A stretch of 54,514 nt of DNA from Flavobacteriia bacterium (GCA_947455515.1 CANGOF010000006.1:1-54514), one strand, 5' to 3'; numbered from the stretch's first letter, positions 18,185 to 27,584 are shown. Numbers and translations: made by a program. Notes: generated by a model not told the origin, from the letters alone.

Positions 18185-19576
18185 ATGTATAAAATAATAT
18201 TGCTATTTGTACTATTTACAAGTAATTTTCATGCTCAAACTGATTTGTTGAGTTTGGAAGAATTAGAAAATAAACCAATATATAGTATTATTTACAATGA
18301 CACTAAAGGATTTATTCATGTTGATACATATCCAATATATAGCGAAAAATCTTTTGATTCAGTTTTTAGGTCAAATTTTAATAATTTCAATATTGTACAT
18401 GATGAGATTTATAGAGTTTCATTGACTGTTCAAATAGAAGGAATAAAAAACTTGGAAAAAGTTTTTCATTTACTGCTTGAAAATTTCCCAAATCTACAAG
18501 AGTTACATTTTGTTGGAATAATGAGTCAAATTCCAAGTAGTGTTTTTAAATTCAAAAAATTACAATATTTAGATTTAGATGTTGGTTCATGTGATAATTG
18601 TCAATTATACTTCAGTACAATTCCTAAAGAATTTAATCAACTAGTTCATTTGAAAAAGTTAAAATTAAGTAATTTGTCATGGTGTTTTATACCAAATCAC
18701 TTATTTAAAAGTGATAGCTTAAAAGAAGTATTTATTTCAATTCAAAATGAAACAGAGTTTCTTCCACCAGTTCCAGCTAATTGGTTAATAAAACAAAATA
18801 CGATAGATTACAGCTTAATTTACCCAGGAAATATGGATGTCTTATTTTCTATTAACTCTATTCAAACAAAAAGACTAATAGATTTAAAGAAATACGGGAG
18901 AATATATGATAATGAAGATAGTGTTTATTTTATTACTAAAAAAGAGTCGAAAAATCAATTGAAATGGTTCGATAAAAAAAATCAATTAATTATTCAAGGT
19001 GAAATAGATAATGATCAAAAACCGCATGGCACATGGAAGGTCTTTTATCCATCTGGTAAAATAAAAGAGATACGAAAATACAAACATGGTGACGAAAGTG
19101 GTAAGTGGAAAATGTATAACGAATCAGGAAAATACATTTCAAAGTATCTTTTTAAGAAAAACAATATCACTTTTACTCATTATAGAAAATCTGGAATAAT
19201 TGAAAGTAAATTTTATGTTACGAGGGAATCTGATTCTCAAAACTATCAGCTAAACAAAATATTCAAAAGATCAAATTTTGATTGGTTTGAAAGCCGAATA
19301 ACTCGTTATCACTATCAAAATGATATTTTAACTCAAGAATTGAAATTAGAAAAGCTTCTTTTTATTCCAAATTCAATTACTAAAATAGACTATTCGAACA
19401 ATTATTCGACTTCTTATTATTTTGAAAAAAATCAATTAAAATCAATTAAAGTTTTTAAAAATGATTACTATTTAGATGAATCTTTACAAACAGGATATGG
19501 GTATGATTTTGATGAATCAGATAATACTTGGTACTATATTCAAGGAATAAATACAAAAATTAAAGTTCAAAAATAG
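18185..19576 (+). CDS. Secreted LRR-like + MORN-repeat protein (YwqK-antitoxin-like repeats)
   Basis: ORF 463 aa; FPNLQELHFVGIMSQIPSSVFKFKKLQYLDL; HGTWKVFYPSGKIKEIRKYKHGDESGKWKMYNESGK. Confidence 0.8.
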   Translation: MYKIILLFVLFTSNFHAQTDLLSLEELENKPIYSIIYNDTKGFIHVDTYPIYSEKSFDSVFRSNFNNFNIVHDEIYRVSLTVQIEGIKNLEKVFHLLLENFPNLQELHFVGIMSQIPSSVFKFKKLQYLDLDVGSCDNCQLYFSTIPKEFNQLVHLKKLKLSNLSWCFIPNHLFKSDSLKEVFISIQNETEFLPPVPANWLIKQNTIDYSLIYPGNMDVLFSINSIQTKRLIDLKKYGRIYDNEDSVYFITKKESKNQLKWFDKKNQLIIQGEIDNDQKPHGTWKVFYPSGKIKEIRKYKHGDESGKWKMYNESGKYISKYLFKKNNITFTHYRKSGIIESKFYVTRESDSQNYQLNKIFKRSNFDWFESRITRYHYQNDILTQELKLEKLLFIPNSITKIDYSNNYSTSYYFEKNQLKSIKVFKNDYYLDESLQTGYGYDFDESDNTWYYIQGINTKIKVQK

Positions 19577-19582
19577 TTTAGT

Positions 19583-20953
19583 ATGAAAATCAATTTTTAT
19601 CTCTTTTTCTTTTTAATGATTTTTGATAGCTATGCTCAAGATAATATTTCTATTATTAAATCATTTGAAAAAGATACACTTTTTTTTATTAATTATGGCG
19701 AAATTAATAGATATCAAATTCTAAATGTTAATGGAACAGGAAATAAATATGATATAAATTCTAAAAATTTAGTTTTTCCCAATGTTCGAAGATTAGTAAT
19801 TGAAAATGAGTTTGATAGTATTTATTCTAGTTCAAATTTTTTAACAGTTAATCAATTCCCCAATCTTGTTGAATTATATTTCATCGGGTATACCTTCGGA
19901 AAGTTACCTGAAGTTATATTTAAGTTTAAAAAACTTCAGGCTTTACATATTAATCCAAAATCTGTCTATTCAAAAAAACAGTTATTGAACACATACATTT
20001 TACCAAATGAACTTTTTGAATTAAACGATTTAAAGTATCTCGAAATTGGAAAAATGGATCAATTTATCTATTTACCAGAAAAAATTTCCATGTTGAAAAA
20101 TTTAGTCGAATTAAGAATTTTTGCAAATGAAGGGAATTTAAGTTGCTTACCTGTGAGTTTAATAAATCATCCAAGATTAAGAAAAGTAATAATTACGGGA
20201 GACACTACGAATCAATCATTTAACAGTTGGTATTTCAAAGACTTCCCTTTTTCAACAGATATTTTAAATTCAATTTCATCAAATCATCTAAATTTTTCGT
20301 ATTCATCAAGTTTCAAAAATGAACCATTTATAAAAAGTGGAAATGCAATTAATTTGAAAAAGAATTTGACAGGAGAATTTACGCAGAGAGCAAATAACGG
20401 TAATTTAGTGATCACTGGTTTTTTTGATGAAAAGAACCTTCCAACAGGAGCATGGAAATTTTACCATACTAACAACAAAATTAGAGAAGTAAGATTTTAT
20501 AACCATGGAAAAGAAATTGGTGAGTGGGAAGTATATGACTCATTAGGTAAAACTATTGCACAATATTCTTTTAAAGATTCAAGTATTCATTTCAATTTTT
20601 ACCATTCAAACGGCATGAAAAAGGCTGAATTATATTTGAATAATAATTTATCAGACAGTATTTGGTCTATTTACGATGAAAAAGGATTAAAATTATCAAG
20701 TATCACTTATCGAAATAATAATGTGTTTCAAACTTCCAATTTGGATTCAATACCATTAAAAGTAAATAATGACTTTGTTATGACTAAGTATTATAATATC
20801 AAGACCTATAATAAAAATCGAAATTTAATTTTAGACAGTAAAATTTTATTAGATGGTAGATATATTTTTTGTAATGGTGAATTATTTTACCTAAATCCTA
20901 AATACGGATATTACGATTTTGAGAATAACAAATTTATTGTAAAGTCTAATTAG
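19583..20953 (+). CDS. Secreted LRR-like + MORN-repeat protein, tandem paralog of previous
   Basis: ORF 456 aa; FPNLVELYFIGYTFGKLPEVIFKFKKLQALHI; TGAWKFYHTNNKIREVRFYNHGKEIGEWEVYDSLGK. Confidence 0.8.
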   Translation: MKINFYLFFFLMIFDSYAQDNISIIKSFEKDTLFFINYGEINRYQILNVNGTGNKYDINSKNLVFPNVRRLVIENEFDSIYSSSNFLTVNQFPNLVELYFIGYTFGKLPEVIFKFKKLQALHINPKSVYSKKQLLNTYILPNELFELNDLKYLEIGKMDQFIYLPEKISMLKNLVELRIFANEGNLSCLPVSLINHPRLRKVIITGDTTNQSFNSWYFKDFPFSTDILNSISSNHLNFSYSSSFKNEPFIKSGNAINLKKNLTGEFTQRANNGNLVITGFFDEKNLPTGAWKFYHTNNKIREVRFYNHGKEIGEWEVYDSLGKTIAQYSFKDSSIHFNFYHSNGMKKAELYLNNNLSDSIWSIYDEKGLKLSSITYRNNNVFQTSNLDSIPLKVNNDFVMTKYYNIKTYNKNRNLILDSKILLDGRYIFCNGELFYLNPKYGYYDFENNKFIVKSN

Positions 20954-20995
20954 ATATCAAAATACCACTGTGCTTGATTTTATACCGTGATGAAA

Positions 20996-21159
20996 TAACG
21001 AAGTTAATCTTGTGCTAAAACAACTTTCTCGCCCTCAAACAAAAACATATCTTTACCATAAACACTAAACCAACGAAAAAGTCGTTTGATGTTAGTAAGT
21101 TATGTGTAGATTGAGTAATTTTAGTTTGATGGAAATTATTCGCAGGATTAACTTCGTTA
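20996..21159. repeat. Inverted repeat, 14-bp perfect arms
   Basis: taacgaagttaatc (20996-21009) and gattaacttcgtta (21146-21159). Confidence 0.8.
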
Positions 21160-21289
21160 CTGCTACGCGTTGCAAATACAGCGGAGCAGTTGATCCTTCT
21201 ACAATAGTTTGTAATGATTTTGTTGGTGAATTATCTCCAACAAATTTAGCCGTTGATATAAATAGAAATGAATACGAATATTTAAAAAG

Positions 21290-22861
21290 ATGGTAACGAA
21301 ACTTTTTTTCTTTTTACTATTGATTTGGGTCATGGATTTACATTCTCAAGTTCCTGATTTTGATATTGATACAACGAAAACATTGGTCTTTGAATATAAA
21401 ACATTACAGGATGGTAAAGCATTTGGCTATTGTGATGAATCAGACATAATTTCGAATGTGCATATCAGTTTTTTCGTCAACATGCATAATCACCATAAGA
21501 GTGTTTATTTTGATTCGCTGAAGAATGATTTTTATTTTTACAATACTCATCCTGAGTGTGATACATTGTATGATCATTCCGGGAGTGTGTTATACCCCCT
21601 CCCTTCAATTCACAGTATCCCCCGAGATCATAAATTTTACCTTAAAAATCAAAAAAATGTCATTTGGGAACTAACTGTTATCGATGATAAACAACGAAAA
21701 AGTAATTTAAGTAAGATGAAGATATTCAATCACTTAAGTACTAATAATTGTATCGGGATAAGATTAACACTTAAAAGAGTTGGTATAAATCCAACCTATT
21801 GTTCGAAAGTAGACATAAAAAAATGGCCCAATTATTCTCAATTGCTAAATAGTAAAATCTTAAAAGAGTTTAAAATAACAGGTTATTCAAGGGAATCCTT
21901 GAAAAGAGGTAGAAAGTATATCGAATTGATCAATGCTTTCAAACAACTTGAAATAGTTGATTATGATCCTTTATTAGATATTAAGAACTTTGAAAATATA
22001 AAAGTACTTAAGGAATATAATTATTATTTGTTTCCTCTTTTCATTTTTGATCATCGGATAGTTTTACATAGAGAATTGAAAATTGAAAAATTTAAGACGG
22101 AATGTTTACCTTATTTTCCAAATTATGCTGAAAATTATTTTCTTCTTAAAAATCTGTCTTTTACTCAAAATGAGCACCCTTATTATTTAATCGATAGTGT
22201 CATTCGTACTAAGAATCTAAATCATTTACCAGAAGATGTTGATTTCAAAATCACTTGGGGTGAAATAGACTCATTACTTATTATAAGTAAAGATTCAATT
22301 CCATTTGGAATCGGAAAAATCAGAAATAGGCAAATAGCTGGGCTTTGGGAAATTTGTTCGCTTGATTTTTCGAAGGATTTAAACAAGAAACTAATCATCA
22401 AATGTTACGAAATTAATTTTGATCATCCGGAGCAGATCATCTTTCCTCAAGATGGTTCTTGGGTATATTATTACGAGAATGGCCGTAAAGCAATAGAAGG
22501 GACATTTAAAAATGGAAAGAAAGAAGGCAATTGGTATTTTTATTATCCAGATGGAGAATTGGAAAAAAAAATATCCTTTCATAAGGATAAAGTAGGAGTA
22601 GTCATTTCTTATTTTAATGAAAGTGAAAAAAGAGTATACAATTCGAAAAAATATGGACTTGTTGTCGTTTTTATTGAAGATTCTAAGATTGTATATATGA
22701 GAGCCGAAAGAGGTTTCGATGTTAATAATGAATATCAGAAACTATGTTTTTATAGTATGAATCATGATCCAAAGAAGAATAAAGAATATCCTCTCAATTC
22801 ACGTAGAGCGAAGCGTTTTATTAATCACCAGCTAAAAAAACTACAAATCGAAACTATTTGA
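21290..22861 (+). CDS. Secreted protein with MORN repeats at C-terminus, divergent relative of the two LRR+MORN genes
   Basis: ORF 523 aa; signal peptide MVTKLFFFLLLIWVMDLHSQ; GSWVYYYENGRKAIEGTFKNGKKEGNWYFYYPDGELEKKISF. Confidence 0.78.
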   Translation: MVTKLFFFLLLIWVMDLHSQVPDFDIDTTKTLVFEYKTLQDGKAFGYCDESDIISNVHISFFVNMHNHHKSVYFDSLKNDFYFYNTHPECDTLYDHSGSVLYPLPSIHSIPRDHKFYLKNQKNVIWELTVIDDKQRKSNLSKMKIFNHLSTNNCIGIRLTLKRVGINPTYCSKVDIKKWPNYSQLLNSKILKEFKITGYSRESLKRGRKYIELINAFKQLEIVDYDPLLDIKNFENIKVLKEYNYYLFPLFIFDHRIVLHRELKIEKFKTECLPYFPNYAENYFLLKNLSFTQNEHPYYLIDSVIRTKNLNHLPEDVDFKITWGEIDSLLIISKDSIPFGIGKIRNRQIAGLWEICSLDFSKDLNKKLIIKCYEINFDHPEQIIFPQDGSWVYYYENGRKAIEGTFKNGKKEGNWYFYYPDGELEKKISFHKDKVGVVISYFNESEKRVYNSKKYGLVVVFIEDSKIVYMRAERGFDVNNEYQKLCFYSMNHDPKKNKEYPLNSRRAKRFINHQLKKLQIETI

Positions 22862-22913
22862 ATAATTAAAATTTGTTTACCATGTCTAACATATTTTACC
22901 CTCCGCTGAGCTG

Positions 22914-23046
22914 GATTTATAATCCTGCTCTAAAATCAATCAAATAAACATGTATTAAACTAAACCTATACTCAGCCAAAACAAGGTGTTAAAGTGTAGA
23001 TTTGGCTGAGTAATATTCTGACTAAAATTGATTTATAATCCTGCTC
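22914..23046 (+). repeat. Exact 17-nt direct repeat pair
   Basis: gatttataatcctgctc at 22914-22930 and 23030-23046. Confidence 0.85.
22969..23012. repeat. 12-bp perfect inverted repeat, 20-nt loop
   Basis: tactcagccaaa / tttggctgagta. Confidence 0.85.
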
Positions 23047-23177
23047 AACCAACACCCTTCCAACCAAATCGAAGTCTAACTTCCACACAAACCAACTAAT
23101 CAAAAATATCATTTAGGATTGTACAATTAATTCTAATTTACCTTTTTCTAATTAATTTAGAGGATAATATAAATAGT

Positions 23178-24833
23178 ATGACAAAGCCACATTTAACGTT
23201 TAGTGTTCGAAAATTTTCAATTCTTCTGTTAATTCTCATTCATTTTAGTAGTTTTTCTCAAAATGAAATTTTAGTTCCCTTTCGCGTAGGAGACAAATTC
23301 GGTTTGTCTGATTTAAAAGGAAAATTAGTTTATCCAGCTGAATTTGAATATTTCAAATCAAACGAGTTAGGTTCGTATGAGGCTAGTTTTGAGGGGATAA
23401 AAGAGGGCAGATCCACCTTTTTTTATAGGGGTAAAAAAATTGTGGAACGCACTAAAAACACAAAATATAAAGTAATAAGAGAAAGTTTTGTTACTGTTTA
23501 TGAGGAGAATAAAGGTTTTGAGATTTTTAATTTTAAAGGTGAACAAATAACGGATAAGTCCTATGTAGAAATGATATTTTGTGATAATCTCTTACAACGA
23601 AATTTCTATTATACATGCACTCCAATCATTTTTAAAGATCAAAACGATAAGCTTACCTTACAGATTTTTAACGCAAAAACTGAAAAAATCACAAAAACGT
23701 TTGTTGAAAATGTGTCTTCATTAAAATTGGATCCTTATGATAATTTATATAAAAATCGTTTTACCATTTTTGTTCAAGAGAATATAAATTCAAAAGAAGT
23801 CAAATTGGAGTTTGTATTTGATGGTGACTCGTTCGTGATTCTTGATCCTACTAATTATTTCAAAAAAAACACCCAGAATAATCCTAAAAAGGGGAAACCA
23901 ATCATTTTGGAAGAAAATGAAAATGGAAATATGGAAAATTATAATGAGTTTGGAGTTCAAGCTCCATTGGAAGCATATAGAGAGACGGATGAATACCAAG
24001 ATTACTCTAAAAGTGGTAGAATTTTAAAAAAAATAGATGGGTTATGTTTAACCATTTTTCAAGAAAACGATAAAACCTCGATAGAAAACGAGTTTGAATT
24101 ACCACAGAATTTGGACGCGCGTTCCTTTCAAAATGTTAATGTAAAATTAGTCATAAATAAGGTGAAATATTATTTGGATGATCTAGTACTCTATAAGTCG
24201 AATGGAAAATATGGAGTCGTTTTAACGAAGGAATATTACCTTTCACCTAAATATGATTCCATTCGTTTGCTAGTATTAAATAAAAATTCAAGTAACCCTA
24301 ACTATTATTTTCAAGTTGGAATAAAAGACAGTATTACCAATAAAATGAAATTTGGGTTGGTAAATTTGTCAGGAGGAACAATTTTTCCGATCGTTTATGA
24401 TGTATTTAGAAATGCGATTGACAATCAAACCGGGGGATATAAATTCTCACTTTCCTTGCCGAACAATGCAGAATTTATTGTCGCAAAAGAAGGGAAATAT
24501 GGTATTGTTTCATTGGATGAAGTAAAAGCACCTTTAATCTATGATGACATCTTTTATTTAGATTCTAAAAATTGTGTTTTAGTTAAATCTGGTTTGTATG
24601 GTATTTATTTTCAAGATAGAATGCTTGTGAATTTGAAAATGATAGAACCTGTTTTTACAAAGATTCCCTTCAATATCAATGTGAATGCTCAGTTACCAAT
24701 TATAGAGTTATTTGAGGCACAGAACACGACGAATGAATACAGTGACTTCTATAAACCAGATATTCTCAAAAGAACAGGTAATTTCTTCTGTTATGGAAAC
24801 GTAAATGGAATGATGTATTACAAGGAAAAGTAA
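23178..24833 (+). CDS. Secreted WG-repeat-containing protein (paralog of 11688-13409)
   Basis: ORF 551 aa; VPFRVGDKFGLSDLKGKLVYPAEFE, NGKYGVVLTKEYYLSPKYDSI, MKFGLVNLSGGTIFPIVYDVF, KEGKYGIVSLDEVKAPLIYDDI. Confidence 0.87.
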   Translation: MTKPHLTFSVRKFSILLLILIHFSSFSQNEILVPFRVGDKFGLSDLKGKLVYPAEFEYFKSNELGSYEASFEGIKEGRSTFFYRGKKIVERTKNTKYKVIRESFVTVYEENKGFEIFNFKGEQITDKSYVEMIFCDNLLQRNFYYTCTPIIFKDQNDKLTLQIFNAKTEKITKTFVENVSSLKLDPYDNLYKNRFTIFVQENINSKEVKLEFVFDGDSFVILDPTNYFKKNTQNNPKKGKPIILEENENGNMENYNEFGVQAPLEAYRETDEYQDYSKSGRILKKIDGLCLTIFQENDKTSIENEFELPQNLDARSFQNVNVKLVINKVKYYLDDLVLYKSNGKYGVVLTKEYYLSPKYDSIRLLVLNKNSSNPNYYFQVGIKDSITNKMKFGLVNLSGGTIFPIVYDVFRNAIDNQTGGYKFSLSLPNNAEFIVAKEGKYGIVSLDEVKAPLIYDDIFYLDSKNCVLVKSGLYGIYFQDRMLVNLKMIEPVFTKIPFNINVNAQLPIIELFEAQNTTNEYSDFYKPDILKRTGNFFCYGNVNGMMYYKEK

Positions 24834-24907
24834 TGCTTGATTCAGGATCATTTACCATTCTGATATTAGGTTTATAATGCGTATTTTTAGTTTACTATAT
24901 TATAGAT

Positions 24908-26524
24908 ATGAAAAATCTTCTTGTTCTACTATCCCTTCTTTGTTTTTTTAATGCAAATAGTGTTGCTCAATCTAAAAGTACAGGTTCAAAAAAACGAAGC
25001 ATTTCATCAAGTATCAAAGATTCAATAACAACAGAAAAGAAGAATAATACAACGAAGAGCATTTTAAATAGTTTTTACGATGACGAAGGGTATTTATTAG
25101 CATATGAAGATTTACCCAACTTGAAAGGTTATAATCCAAACAAACCTATATTAGAGAATGAAGAGGAAGCATTAAACTATATACTTTCAAATATTGACTT
25201 TGTTTGTAATTATAATCCAGGATTTTACAAAAGCGATATATTAAATTTTAAAATTAAAAATGGAAAAATCACTAATGTAGATCATGATAAAGCAACAATA
25301 TTTAAAGATTCTTTATTTTACAAAAAAATCAAATTGAATCAAAAGAGTTTACCCAATTTTTATATACCAATAGCTTATCTTTATTCTAAAAAATTATCTA
25401 CAAAACGAATTTCAACCTATCAATTGGAAATTTTACACACTAATAATAAACGATTTTACGATTCTATTCTACTTAACAAAGAAATAAAGAAAAATTTCAA
25501 AACAGGAAGATATCAAACTTTAACGTCTAAAGAGTTGAATTTGATTAATCGATTAAATCGAACATGCAAGACTGATATAAATCCAATTCATTGTATTATA
25601 GAACATAATGATTATCTCATTGATACAACAAAAATTGATAGACAAATAAAATATGGATGTTATAGTTTTGATGAAGATGAGTATCGTTTTAAAATCATAT
25701 TTAATTATGTAAATAATAATAAATTGCATTTAAACAACGGAAAACATTTTGAGTATAATGATATTGTTTTTTATAATGATTCCACTTTGCTAACCATTTC
25801 AAAAAGAACAGATTTTTTCAGGCAGAATCTTTCTTATTCTCCTATTATTATTCGTTCAAATAATTCAATTGTTTTTGATAAACAAGATACCATTCCAGGA
25901 AATTATTTAATTCAAAATCCATTATTAAAAGATAGTTTAATTTATATTCATAGTGAATTTCATCGGTATGAAAATCCATTTCAACTAATTAAAATTGAGT
26001 CGTATAAGAAAGTGAAAACATTTCGATTTGGTTTTTTTAAAAGGTCTTACTTATTGGAACTGAAAATAAAAGGAAGTTTTCCTAAAATGGTAGATTCAAC
26101 TATTTATCTATATGTTTCTAAAAAGGGTGAAAAAAGTATCGTGAAAAATAAAATTATCGATGTTTTTCAAGTTATGTCAAAGTCTGATTCCCTTAAGGTT
26201 AATTATTTTGTAATAAGATATAATCACAAGATAAATTACTTCTGTGATAGTGTAAATGTTCGTTTGTCAACAATTGGTATTCAGTACAATACTTTAATTC
26301 CAGATATATACAATCATTCAAAGAATCTAGAAGTTACACCAAGAAAAGCGAACTTAATTAGCAGGAAAATAGTTGGTTATATTTATTATAGACCAGTAAA
26401 TTTATATTATAAATCCATAAATTATCTAAAATACCAATGTAGGGTTGGTTTTAATGCAAAGCAAAATGACCCAACGGGTAAATACAAAGATCCGATTATT
26501 TATTATTTAGAAAAACGATTGTAA
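24908..26524 (+). CDS. Secreted hypothetical protein
   Basis: ORF 538 aa; signal peptide MKNLLVLLSLLCFFNANSVAQS. Confidence 0.72.
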   Translation: MKNLLVLLSLLCFFNANSVAQSKSTGSKKRSISSSIKDSITTEKKNNTTKSILNSFYDDEGYLLAYEDLPNLKGYNPNKPILENEEEALNYILSNIDFVCNYNPGFYKSDILNFKIKNGKITNVDHDKATIFKDSLFYKKIKLNQKSLPNFYIPIAYLYSKKLSTKRISTYQLEILHTNNKRFYDSILLNKEIKKNFKTGRYQTLTSKELNLINRLNRTCKTDINPIHCIIEHNDYLIDTTKIDRQIKYGCYSFDEDEYRFKIIFNYVNNNKLHLNNGKHFEYNDIVFYNDSTLLTISKRTDFFRQNLSYSPIIIRSNNSIVFDKQDTIPGNYLIQNPLLKDSLIYIHSEFHRYENPFQLIKIESYKKVKTFRFGFFKRSYLLELKIKGSFPKMVDSTIYLYVSKKGEKSIVKNKIIDVFQVMSKSDSLKVNYFVIRYNHKINYFCDSVNVRLSTIGIQYNTLIPDIYNHSKNLEVTPRKANLISRKIVGYIYYRPVNLYYKSINYLKYQCRVGFNAKQNDPTGKYKDPIIYYLEKRL

Positions 26525-26538
26525 AATTCAACACTTCT

Positions 26539-26566
26539 ATAATCCATAATTCATAATCCATAATTC
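26539..26566 (+). repeat. Perfect 2 x 14-bp tandem repeat upstream of holA
   Basis: ataatccataattc ataatccataattc. Confidence 0.85.
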
Positions 26567-26572
26567 TTTTCT

Positions 26573-26580
26573 TATCTTTG
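26573..26580 (+). promoter_or_regulatory. -7 box TATCTTTG, 4 nt before holA ATG
   Basis: Matches TAnnTTTG; ATG at 26585. Confidence 0.6.
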
Positions 26581-26584
26581 ATTC

Positions 26585-27583
26585 ATGGATTTCAAGTCGC
26601 TTTTACAAGCCATCAAGAATAAGGATTTTAAGCCGGTGTATTTATTGCATGGGGAGGAACCGTATTACATTGATGTTTTAACCAAAGAGATTCAATTACA
26701 GGTACTCGAAGATCACGAACGTGACTTTAATGAAACGGTGGTTTATGGAAAGGACGCGGATGTATTAGCAATTATTTCGGAGGCTAAGGGTTATCCTATG
26801 ATGGCGGAACGTCGCTTGGTAATCGTCCGTGAAGCGCAAGACTTGAAAGAAATTGATAAGTTAGAGAGTTATATTGAAAATCCAAATCCTACGACGGTAT
26901 TAGTGTTGGCGCACAAATACAAAAAAGTGGATGCTCGTAAAAAGTTTGTAAAAAATATCCCGAAAGTAGGGGAGGTATTCGTTTCGGATAAGGTTCGCGA
27001 CTATCAATTGGTCGATTGGATTACGAAATACTTAGCAACGACCGATTACAAGATTACTTCCAAAGCGAGTATGTTACTTGCAGACTTTTTAGGAAACGAC
27101 CTTGCGAGAATTACCAATGAATTAGATAAGTTGGCCATTCTGTTAGAGAAAGGAACAACAATCAATGAGGTACACATCGAAGAAAATATTGGAATTTCTA
27201 AAGATTACAATGTGTTTGAGATGACCAAGGCACTTGGCGATAAAGATTTTTATAAAGCAATGCAAATCATTCATTACTTTAAAAATAATCCAAAATCGGG
27301 ACCTTTGGTGGTAGTAATTTCATCGTGTTATACCTTTTTTAGTCAATTGATGCGCGTACATTTTGCTGCGGATAAATCACAGAATGGAATTGCGCAATCT
27401 GTGAAAGTGCATCCTTTTGTGGCTGGTGAATTAATCAAAAATGCGCGTATGTATAATCCGAAAAAAGTCGCTGCGAATATTTCCGTGTTGTACGAATACG
27501 ACTTAAAGTCGAAAGGAATTAATAATTCGAATTTTACAGAAGCACAGTTAATGGAAGAAATGATGTTTAAATTAATTCATTAA
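26585..27583 (+). CDS. holA: DNA polymerase III subunit delta
   Basis: ORF 332 aa; PVYLLHGEEPYYIDVLTKEI, FLGNDLARITNELDKLAIL. Confidence 0.93.
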   Translation: MDFKSLLQAIKNKDFKPVYLLHGEEPYYIDVLTKEIQLQVLEDHERDFNETVVYGKDADVLAIISEAKGYPMMAERRLVIVREAQDLKEIDKLESYIENPNPTTVLVLAHKYKKVDARKKFVKNIPKVGEVFVSDKVRDYQLVDWITKYLATTDYKITSKASMLLADFLGNDLARITNELDKLAILLEKGTTINEVHIEENIGISKDYNVFEMTKALGDKDFYKAMQIIHYFKNNPKSGPLVVVISSCYTFFSQLMRVHFAADKSQNGIAQSVKVHPFVAGELIKNARMYNPKKVAANISVLYEYDLKSKGINNSNFTEAQLMEEMMFKLIH

Positions 27584-27584
27584 G

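Noticed and set aside
21102-21296. 64-aa ORF as a real gene
   Set aside because: Lies in a repeat-rich gap and overlaps the next start; kept only as a possible remnant in findings.
18185-22861. MORN genes as true toxin-antitoxin antitoxins (YwqK annotation)
   Set aside because: Signal peptides and absence of a neighbouring toxin argue against a classical TA role.
8648-26524. Array as a prophage or integrative element
   Set aside because: No integrase, transposase, tRNA target, phage structural or conjugation genes were recognised inside it.
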